Position numbers and translations under genes: made by a program
Source of the DNA: Cellulosimicrobium sp. CUA-896
GTDB taxonomy: Bacteria; Actinomycetota; Actinomycetes; Actinomycetales; Cellulomonadaceae
Reading direction: 5' to 3'
DNA: 64,000 nucleotides
Assembly: GCF_001942335.1 (NCBI RefSeq)
Contig: NZ_MKKH01000033.1
Coordinates: 1 to 64,000 of the forward strand
Shown here: positions 57,663-64,000 of the stretch, piece after piece
How positions within the stretch are numbered: the stretch's first letter is position 1
Layout: each line of letters starts with the position of its first letter
The notes under the pieces: model-generated
What the model was told of the DNA's origin: nothing
Database searches by the model: none
The model's input: only the letters and a program-made list of their open reading frames with translations

Positions 57663-57683
57663 GTTGAGCGGAATACACTCAAC
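57663..57683 (+). promoter_or_regulatory. HAIR element (HspR operator) of clpB
   Basis: GTTGAGC-N7-ACTCAAC (57663-57683) matches the HspR-associated inverted repeat CTTGAGT-N7-ACTCAAG in arm sequence and spacing. It lies 53 bases before the clpB ATG. HspR with DnaK represses such genes until heat or misfolded protein titrates DnaK. Confidence 0.85.
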
Positions 57684-57735
57684 TCCGGGACCGTTCCCTG
57701 GTCAGACCCCGTTCCTGATCACCCCCGGAGCACCG

Positions 57736-60363
57736 ATGGAAACGAAGTTCACGACGATGTCGCAGCAGGCGGTCGGCGAGGCGATCCAGAGCGCCTCGGC
57801 CGCCGGCAACCCCCAGCTCGAGCCCACCCACGTCCTCGCGGCGCTGCTGGCCCAGGACGGCGGAGTCGCCGTCGGGCTGCTCGACGCGGTCGGCGCGGAC
57901 AAGCAGGCGATCGGCCAGAAGGTCCGCGCCGCGCTCGTCGCGCTGCCCACCGTGAGCGGTTCCGCCGTCGCGCAGCCGACGCCGTCGCGCGCCACGACGG
58001 TGATGCTCGAGAACGCCGGCAAGGAGGCGCAGGCGCTCGGCGACGAGTACGTCTCCACCGAGCACCTGCTCGTCGGCATCGCGGCCGGCTCGTCCCAGGC
58101 CGCGACGATCCTGCAGCAGGCCGGCGCGACGGCGGACGCGCTGCGCTCCGCCCTGCCCGCCGTGCGCGGGAACACACGCGTGACGAGCCCCAACCCCGAG
58201 GGCACGTACAAGGCGCTCGAGCAGTACGGCACCGACCTCACCGCGGCCGCGGCCGAGGGCCGGCTCGACCCCGTCATCGGGCGCGACGCCGAGATCCGCC
58301 GCGTCGTGCAGGTGCTCTCGCGCCGCACCAAGAACAACCCCGTGCTCATCGGCGAGCCCGGCGTCGGCAAGACCGCCGTCGTCGAGGGGCTCGCGCAGCG
58401 CATCGTCGCGGGCGACGTCCCGACGTCGCTCCAGGGCAAGCGGCTGGTGTCCCTCGACCTCGCCTCGATGGTCGCCGGCGCGAAGTACCGCGGCGAGTTC
58501 GAGGAGCGGCTCAAGGCCGTGCTCGCGGACATCCAGTCCTCCGACGGCGAGGTCGTCACGTTCATCGACGAGCTCCACACCGTCGTCGGCGCGGGCGCCT
58601 CCGGCTCCGACTCCTCGATGGACGCGGGCAACATGCTCAAGCCCATGCTCGCGCGCGGCGAGCTGCGCCTCGTGGGTGCGACGACGCTCGACGAGTACCG
58701 CGAGCGCATCGAGAAGGACCCCGCCCTCGAGCGCCGCTTCCAGCAGGTCTTCGTCGGCGAGCCGTCGGTCGAGGACACGGTCGCGATCCTGCGCGGGCTG
58801 AAGGAGCGGTACGAGGGGCACCACAAGGTCACGATCGCCGACTCCGCGCTCGTCGCCGCCGCGACGCTCTCCGACCGGTACATCACCGGCCGCCAGCTCC
58901 CCGACAAGGCGATCGACCTGGTCGACGAGGCGGCCTCGCGCCTGCGTATGGAGCTCGACTCCTCCCCGGTGGAGATCGACGAGCTCCAGCGCGCCGTCAC
59001 CCGGCTCGAGATGGAGGAGGTCGTGCTCTCGGAGTCCACGGACCCGGCGAGCCTCGAGCGTCTCGAGCGGCTCCGGGCCGACCTCGCCGACCGTCGCGAG
59101 GAGCTCGCCGCGCTCACCGCGCGCTGGGAGGCCGAGAAGGCCGGCCACAACCGCGTGGGCGACCTGCGCGCGAAGCTCGACGAGCTGCGCGTCCAGGTGG
59201 AGCGCGCGATCCGCGAGGGCGACCTCGAGACCGCGGGCCGCCTCCAGTACGGCGAGATCCCGCAGGTGCAGCGCGAGGTCGACGAGGCGGAGCGGGCGGA
59301 GGCCGCCGAGGACGCGGCGGACGCGGTCGCCGACCCCGCGCAGGGGCCGATGATCGCCGACAAGGTCGGCGCGGACGAGATCGCCGAGGTCGTCTCGGCG
59401 TGGACCGGCATCCCGGCCGGCCGCATGCTCCAGGGCGAGTCGGAGAAGCTGCTCCACATGGAGGACGTCGTGGGTCGGCGCCTCATCGGCCAGCAGGCGG
59501 CGGTGCGCTCGGTGGCCGACGCCGTCCGGCGCTCGCGCGCGGGCGTCGCCGACCCGGACCGTCCGACGGGCTCGTTCCTGTTCCTCGGCCCGACGGGCGT
59601 GGGCAAGACCGAGCTGGCGAAGTCGCTCGCGGACTTCCTGTTCGACGACGAGCGCGCCATGGTGCGCATCGACATGAGCGAGTACTCCGAGAAGCACTCG
59701 GTCGCGCGCCTCGTCGGCGCCCCTCCGGGGTACGTCGGCTACGAGGAGGGCGGCCAGCTCACGGAGGCCGTGCGGCGTCGTCCGTACTCGGTCGTGCTCC
59801 TCGACGAGGTCGAGAAGGCGCACCCGGAGGTCTTCGACATCCTGCTGCAGGTGCTCGACGACGGGCGCCTCACCGACGGCCAGGGCCGCACGGTCGACTT
59901 CCGCAACGTCATCCTCGTGCTCACGTCCAACCTCGGGTCGCAGTTCCTCGTCGACCCGATGCTCGACGACGCGGCGAAGCGCGAGAGCGTCATGACGGCC
60001 GTGCGGTCCGCCTTCAAGCCGGAGTTCCTCAACCGCCTCGACGACGTCATCGTGTTCGACCCGCTGAGCCTCGAGGAGCTCGGCCGGATCGTCGAGCTCA
60101 GCGTGACGAACCTGGCGGCTCGCCTCGCCGACCGTCGCATCACGCTCGACGTCTCACCGGCGGCGCGCGAGTGGCTCGCGCTCGAGGGGTTCGACCCCGC
60201 CTACGGGGCCCGGCCGCTGCGCCGCCTCGTCCAGCGGGAGATCGGCGACAGGCTGGCGCGGCTGCTGCTGTCGGGCGACGTCGCGGACGGCGACGTCGTG
60301 CGCGTGGACCGCGACCCCGACGGCGCGGGGCTCACGCTCGCGCCGGAGGTCCTCACCGCCTGA
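57736..60363 (+). CDS. clpB: ATP-dependent disaggregase ClpB
   Basis: 875 residues. N-terminal Clp repeats (about 1-145: [25 protein letters not shown]), first AAA+ domain with [13 protein letters not shown] (about 205) and [12 protein letters not shown], the coiled-coil middle domain (about 410-520: [25 protein letters not shown]) that separates ClpB from ClpA/ClpC, second AAA+ domain with [15 protein letters not shown] (about 618) and [13 protein letters not shown], and C-terminal [13 protein letters not shown]. It pulls aggregated proteins apart together with DnaK. Control by HspR through the upstream HAIR element is strongly suggested. Confidence 0.97.
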   Translation: METKFTTMSQQAVGEAIQSASAAGNPQLEPTHVLAALLAQDGGVAVGLLDAVGADKQAIGQKVRAALVALPTVSGSAVAQPTPSRATTVMLENAGKEAQALGDEYVSTEHLLVGIAAGSSQAATILQQAGATADALRSALPAVRGNTRVTSPNPEGTYKALEQYGTDLTAAAAEGRLDPVIGRDAEIRRVVQVLSRRTKNNPVLIGEPGVGKTAVVEGLAQRIVAGDVPTSLQGKRLVSLDLASMVAGAKYRGEFEERLKAVLADIQSSDGEVVTFIDELHTVVGAGASGSDSSMDAGNMLKPMLARGELRLVGATTLDEYRERIEKDPALERRFQQVFVGEPSVEDTVAILRGLKERYEGHHKVTIADSALVAAATLSDRYITGRQLPDKAIDLVDEAASRLRMELDSSPVEIDELQRAVTRLEMEEVVLSESTDPASLERLERLRADLADRREELAALTARWEAEKAGHNRVGDLRAKLDELRVQVERAIREGDLETAGRLQYGEIPQVQREVDEAERAEAAEDAADAVADPAQGPMIADKVGADEIAEVVSAWTGIPAGRMLQGESEKLLHMEDVVGRRLIGQQAAVRSVADAVRRSRAGVADPDRPTGSFLFLGPTGVGKTELAKSLADFLFDDERAMVRIDMSEYSEKHSVARLVGAPPGYVGYEEGGQLTEAVRRRPYSVVLLDEVEKAHPEVFDILLQVLDDGRLTDGQGRTVDFRNVILVLTSNLGSQFLVDPMLDDAAKRESVMTAVRSAFKPEFLNRLDDVIVFDPLSLEELGRIVELSVTNLAARLADRRITLDVSPAAREWLALEGFDPAYGARPLRRLVQREIGDRLARLLLSGDVADGDVVRVDRDPDGAGLTLAPEVLTA

Positions 60364-60379
60364 TCCGCGCCTGCGCGCG

Positions 60380-60425
60380 AGATCGGCAGCCCCGACCGGG
60401 ATCGGCACGTCGGGGCTGCCGATCT
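60380..60425 (+). terminator. Terminator of clpB
   Basis: Perfect 17-bp arms AGATCGGCAGCCCCGAC (60380-60396) and GTCGGGGCTGCCGATCT (60409-60425), 17 bases after the stop. Confidence 0.75.
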
Positions 60426-60524
60426 TGAGCCGTCCTGCCGATCTCGGCCCGGCGTGCCGATGTCGGCCCGGCCGGCTCCGCCCGTCGTCGGGCACGACCC
60501 GCGGAACCGGGACATACTCAGCCC

Positions 60525-61502
60525 GTGCCCGAGTCGTCGAACGTCCAGCCCGCCGAGCAGCAGCGCGAGTCCTCCGGCCCCCTGCGCACCGCCGTGATCG
60601 TCAACCCCGTGCGGGTCGAGGGGCTCGACGCGCTGCGTGCGGAGATCGTGGAGCGGCTGACCGCCGCGGGGTGGCCCGAGCCGGCGTGGTTCGAGACGAC
60701 CGCGGAGGACCCGGGGACGGGGCAGGCGCGCCGCGCGGTCGAGGAGGGCGCCGAGGTCGTGTTCGTCGCGGGCGGCGACGGCACCGTGCGTGCGTGCGTC
60801 GCGGGCCTGGCCGGCACCCGGACCGCGCTCGCGATCCTGCCCGGCGGCACGGGCAACCTGCTCGCGACCAACCTGGGCGTCCCCACGCAGTCGGTCGAGG
60901 GCATCCGGCTCGCGATGGAGCGCGGCCGGCGCGAGATCGACCTCGGCGAGAGCGACGGCGGCGTCTTCGCCGTCATGGCCGGGATGGGGCTCGACGCCGC
61001 GATGATGCAGGACGCCCCGACCGCGCTCAAGGCGCGCGCCGGGTGGGTCGCGTACCTCGTGGGCGCGGTCAAGCACCTCGCCGACCCCGAGATGAAGGTC
61101 GAGGTGCACGTCGACGACCAGCCGGTGCGCCGGCGCCGGGCCCGCACCGTCGTGGTGGGCAACGTCGGGCGCCTGCCGGCCGGCACCAACCTGCTGCCCG
61201 ACGCCGACCCGGACGACGGACTGCTGGAGGTCGCGATCATCGCGCCGCGCGGCGTCCGGCACTGGGTGCAGCTCGTCGTCGGCCTGTTCCGCGGGGACCG
61301 TCGCGTCCCCAGCCGCGAGGTGGTCCGCGGCCGCCGGATCTCCGTGGTCTCGGACCGCCCCCAGTCCCGCCAGCTCGACGGCGACGTCATCGACCGCGCA
61401 CGACGGCTCGACGTGGAGGTGCGTCCGAAGGCGCTGTGGGTGTGCGTCGAGCAGCCGGACGAGTCCGAGGACCTCGCCGCGGGGTCCCCCGAGCGCGGCT
61501 GA
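60525..61502 (+). CDS. Diacylglycerol/lipid kinase-family protein
   Basis: 325 residues from the GTG at 60525. DAGK catalytic domain: AVIVNPVRVEGLDALRAEI, the nucleotide motif VVFVAGGDGTVRACVAGLAG and ILPGGTGNLLATNLGVP. The C-terminal part has MAGMGLDAAMMQDAP, LLPDADPDDGLLEVAII and RQLDGDVI, as in YegS/BmrU/DgkB-type lipid kinases, which phosphorylate diacylglycerol or related lipids at the membrane. The exact lipid is not evident. It stands alone and is convergent with the response regulator gene. Confidence 0.9.
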   Translation: MPESSNVQPAEQQRESSGPLRTAVIVNPVRVEGLDALRAEIVERLTAAGWPEPAWFETTAEDPGTGQARRAVEEGAEVVFVAGGDGTVRACVAGLAGTRTALAILPGGTGNLLATNLGVPTQSVEGIRLAMERGRREIDLGESDGGVFAVMAGMGLDAAMMQDAPTALKARAGWVAYLVGAVKHLADPEMKVEVHVDDQPVRRRRARTVVVGNVGRLPAGTNLLPDADPDDGLLEVAIIAPRGVRHWVQLVVGLFRGDRRVPSREVVRGRRISVVSDRPQSRQLDGDVIDRARRLDVEVRPKALWVCVEQPDESEDLAAGSPERG

Positions 61503-61546
61503 CGCCCACGGTGCGTCCGTGAGCCCGTCCGGCCGCGACCGGGGCG

Positions 61547-62205
61547 TCAGGCGTTCGGCGTGACGACGCCGTGCTCGTACGCCCAGACGACGAGCTGCAC
61601 GCGGTCGCGCGCGCCGGTCTTCGTCATGATGCGGCTCAGGTGCGACTTCACGGTGCTGGGCTCGAGGAACAGCGCGGCGGCGATCTCCGCGTTCGACGAG
61701 CCGCGGCACAGCAGCGCGACGATGTCGTGCTCGCGCGCGGTGAGCAGCCCCGCGGCGGCGGCGTCGGGGCCGTGCGGGGCGCGTCGGCGCGCGAACTCGT
61801 CGATGACCCGGCGCGTCAGGGTCTGGTCGACGAGCCCGTCGCCGGACGCCACGCGCCGCACGGCGTCGACGAGCACCTCGGGCTCGGCGTCCTTGAGCAG
61901 GAACCCGCTGGCCCCGGCCTCGAGCGCGCCGAACACGTAGTCGTCGAGGTCGAACGTGCTCACCACGAGCACGGGCACCCGGTCGTCGACGTCCGGGCCG
62001 GCGAGGGCGCGCGTCGCGGTGATCCCGTCGCCGCCGGGCATGCGCACGTCCATGCACACGACGTCGGGGCGGACGCGGCGCGCGACACGGACGCGTCGGC
62101 GCCGTTGGACGCCTCGCCCACCACCTCGAGGCCCTCGCTCTCGAGGATCACGGTGAAGCCGGCGCGGACGACCGCCTGGTCGTCGACGAGCAGCACGCGG
62201 GTCAC
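61547..62205 (-). CDS. NarL/LuxR-family response regulator (one frameshift)
   Basis: About 219 residues after repair, from the GTG at 62205. Receiver domain: LLVDDQAVVRAGF, phospho-aspartate in DVVCMDVRMPG, VVSTFD and FLLKDAEPE. The C-terminal GerE helix-turn-helix is LTAREHDIVALLCRGSSNAEIAAALFLEPSTVKSHLSRIMTK. The frame breaks near 62090-62093; adding one G gives GADAVRVARRVRPDVVC. The start overlaps the kinase stop as GTGA, so the two are one transcription and translation unit. Confidence 0.9.
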
Positions 62206-63504
62206 GGGGCCTCCTCGGTCGTCGCGGTCCGGCGGTCGTCGTCGCGCACCGGCCGTGGCACGGTGAGGCGCACGCGCCACGCGCCGTCGGGCGTCCGGCC
62301 CGCGGTGAGCGTTCCCCCCACCATGGCCGCGCGCTCCGACATGCCGATGATGCCGTGGCCGGGACGGGGGCCCACGGCGGGCGCCGCACCGGGCGGGACG
62401 GTGTTGCGGACGGTCACGTCGAGCCGTGCCGGGCCGTACTCGCGCAGCACCTCGACGGCTCGTCCCGTCCCGTGGCGGCGGGCGTTCGACAGGGCCTCCT
62501 GCAGCACGCGGAAGACGGTGAGCTGGGCCGGCGGCGGCAGGTCCCACGGCTCGCCGCGCGTCGCGTCGTACACGACCGCGCCCGCGGCCCGCGCGTCGTC
62601 GAGGAGTGCCGGCACGTCCGCGAGCGTGGGCTGCGGGACGTCCTCGGCGGAGCCGGGGCACGCAGGAGCCCCACGACGAGGCGCATGTTGTCGAGCGTCT
62701 CGCGGCCCTGCGCGCGGATGCGCCGCAGCGACTCCTTGGCCCGCTCGGGGTCGGCCTCGACGAGCCGCTCGGCGGCTGCCGCCTGCACGACGATGCCGGA
62801 CAGGTGGTGCGCGGCGACGTCGTGCAGCTCGCGGGCCATGCGCCCGCGCTCCTCGAGGACGGCCTGCGCGGCGAGCACCTCGCGCTCGCGCTCGGCCTGC
62901 CGCACCCGGTCGCGCAGCTCGGCGAGGAGCGAACGGCGCGTCGCGACGTACTCCCCGACGAGGGCCGCGCCGAGGTAGGTCACGAGCGCGTTGAGCAGCA
63001 GGCCGAGCACCTGCCCGGCGTACGCCGCGTCGGTCCCGCCGAGCGCCGCGGCCCCGCCGAGCGCGAACACGAGCAGCGTCTGCACGGCCGCGGCACCCGC
63101 GGCCGCGAGCAGACCCCGGCGCCGCGAGGCGTAGGCCCCCGCGGAGTAGGCCGCGACGGGCGTCGCGGGCGCTGGAAGGACACGTATGCCGGCAGGACCG
63201 CCAGGAGCACGACCTGTCCGGCGACCGTGAGGGCCAGGCACGCGAGCGGGGACCGGCGGCGCAGCACCAGGCACGCGGACTGCGCCACGAGGACCGCGAG
63301 GACGACGACCCGCTCCGCCGTCGTCACGACGACGACCCCCGGGCCGGCGCCGAACGCCGTGCCCGGCTCCGACGCGACGACGCGCTCGACGACGAGGAGC
63401 AGCGCCACGCTGACCACGGCGACGACGCCCGCGAGGACCGCGTCGCGGCCGGTCGCGGTGCGGACGCCGACGGCGGCGAGCATCCGGCGCGACGCCTCGC
63501 TCAC
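62202..63504 (-). CDS. Two-component sensor histidine kinase, NarL partner (two frameshifts)
   Basis: About 434 residues after repair, from the GTG at 63504. The N-terminal half is membrane-embedded (four to five helices, e.g. VLAGVVAVVSVALLLVV, VLGLLLNALVTYLGAALVGEY). HisKA_3 dimerisation domain with phospho-acceptor in RMARELHDVAAHHLSGIVVQA, then an ATPase domain with VLQEALSNARRHG (N box) and GHGIIGMSERAAMVGG (G box). The frame breaks near 62643-62648 (add G: PPEDVPQPTLADV) and 63167-63169 (add C: FQRPATPVAAYS). The signal sensed is unknown. A neighbouring ABC permease suggests envelope stress or antibiotic resistance, as for LiaSR/DesKR-like pairs; that is inference. Confidence 0.88.
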
Positions 63505-63523
63505 GTGGGCCTCCCGGGCTGCT

Positions 63524-63559
63524 GACGGGGTGGACGGGGTGGACGGGGTGGACGCGGTG
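63524..63559. repeat. Four tandem copies of a 9-bp repeat upstream of the kinase
   Basis: GACGGGGTG at 63524-63532, 63533-63541 and 63542-63550, then GACGCGGTG at 63551-63559. Located in the kinase promoter/leader region; may be a short minisatellite or a multi-site binding element. Confidence 0.8.
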
Positions 63560-63561
63560 TG

Positions 63562-63593
63562 CGCGACCGCGCCGCCGGTGCGGCGCGGTCGCG
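63562..63593 (-). terminator. Terminator between the ABC permease and the histidine kinase
   Basis: CGCGACCGCGCCGC (63562-63575) and GCGGCGCGGTCGCG (63580-63593) pair perfectly around CGGT, so the kinase operon probably has its own promoter in 63505-63561. Confidence 0.65.
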
Positions 63594-63627
63594 ACCACCC
63601 TAGGTGTCGCGGGTCGCGATCCGGGGC

Positions 63628-64000
63628 TCACACGACGTCGCGCCGCACGAACGACCACGCGCCGCCGCCGAGCAGGACCGCGGCCCAGGCGGCGAGGCCC
63701 GCGAGCGCGACCGCCGCACCGAACGGTGCACCGGCGAGCAGCCCGCCGGCACCCGGTCCCGCCGACGCGAGCGACCCGAGGCCGAGCGGCAGCCACTCGG
63801 CCGCGGCCGACGTGCCGCCCGACAGCAGCGCGACGGCGCCACGGACCAGCGGCTCGAGGAGCACGAGCGCGCCGACGACGACGATCGTCGCCACCTGGCC
63901 GCGCACGAGCGTGCCGAGGCCGAGCCCGAACCAGGCGAGCAGGACGAGGACCGCGAGGCCCCGCGCCCAGATCCCGAGCACCTCGCCCGCGGGGAGCGCG
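63628..64000 (-). CDS. ABC-2-type transporter permease, C-terminal part
   Basis: The frame is open to the window edge, so only the last 124 or so residues are seen. They contain about three hydrophobic segments (AVLVLLAWFGLGLGTLVRGQVATIVVVGALVLLEPL; GAAVALAGLAAWAAVLLGGGAW) and end SFVRRDVV. The small-residue-rich helices and the terminal 'F.RRDV' ending are common in ABC-2 exporter permeases encoded beside HisKA_3 kinase/NarL pairs. The ATPase would lie to the right. Confidence 0.65.
   Translation of the reverse strand, partial: ALPAGEVLGIWARGLAVLVLLAWFGLGLGTLVRGQVATIVVVGALVLLEPLVRGAVALLSGGTSAAAEWLPLGLGSLASAGPGAGGLLAGAPFGAAVALAGLAAWAAVLLGGGAWSFVRRDVV

Overview
The window is about 64 kb of very GC-rich DNA with GTG starts, ATGA/GTGA gene overlaps, AGGAGG-type ribosome binding sites, a conservon-type GTPase, a HspR-type (HAIR) operator and an F420-family reductase. 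This points to a high-GC actinobacterium. The ectoine genes, the many secreted multidomain glycosidases and the Mrp antiporter would fit a Cellulosimicrobium/Isoptericola/Cellulomonas-like soil organism; the genus is inference.

Layout. 1-3.9 kb: the end of a CvnD-like GTPase, two tRNA-Ser genes, an FtsX/ABC pair on the minus strand and tRNA-Arg. 4.1-6.7 kb: ectoine operon ectABC. 6.8-7.5 kb: a lipoprotein. 7.8-38.4 kb: a carbohydrate-utilisation island with (a) a secreted protein of unknown enzyme family with discoidin domains, (b) a secreted GH97, (c) a MalEFG-type (CUT1) ABC transporter, (d) a 2,000-residue secreted GH2 beta-galactosidase-like protein, (e) an operon of ROK regulator, XylF-like binding protein, half-size ATPase, permease and LacI regulator, (f) a secreted GH92 alpha-mannosidase and (g) an intracellular AGE-family (mannose isomerase-like) enzyme. 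38.5-42 kb: GNAT, tRNA-Gly, TM2 protein, YtxH-like protein, dCTP deaminase and a hypothetical. 42.2-48.9 kb: Mrp/Mnh Na+/H+ antiporter operon with fused A/B. 49-57.6 kb: cation efflux, CAP-domain protein, F420 reductase, Ada-AlkA/Ogt alkylation repair, hydrolase, hydroxyisobutyryl-CoA hydrolase-like protein and an LppM-like lipoprotein. 57.7-64 kb: HAIR-controlled clpB, a diacylglycerol kinase-like gene, a two-component system and the end of an ABC permease.

The main biological signal is in the sugar island. Three promoters (the unknown secreted protein, GH92 and the AGE isomerase) carry the same LacI-type operator TGACAGCGCTGTCCA at promoter-occluding positions, and a LacI-family gene lies directly upstream of GH92. 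This defines a small mannoside regulon: GH92 releases mannose, a transporter imports it, and the isomerase converts it to fructose. It also gives the unclassified secreted protein a probable role in mannan or N-glycan breakdown. All four secreted enzymes of the island end in one shared C-terminal module of about 95 residues with two conserved cysteines, which I do not recognise as a named domain.

Caveat. I count 17 places where a conserved reading frame is broken and each is repaired by adding one G or C. They hit 12 genes that otherwise look intact. Undercalled bases in the source sequence are the simplest explanation, so these genes are annotated as CDS with the frameshift positions stated.
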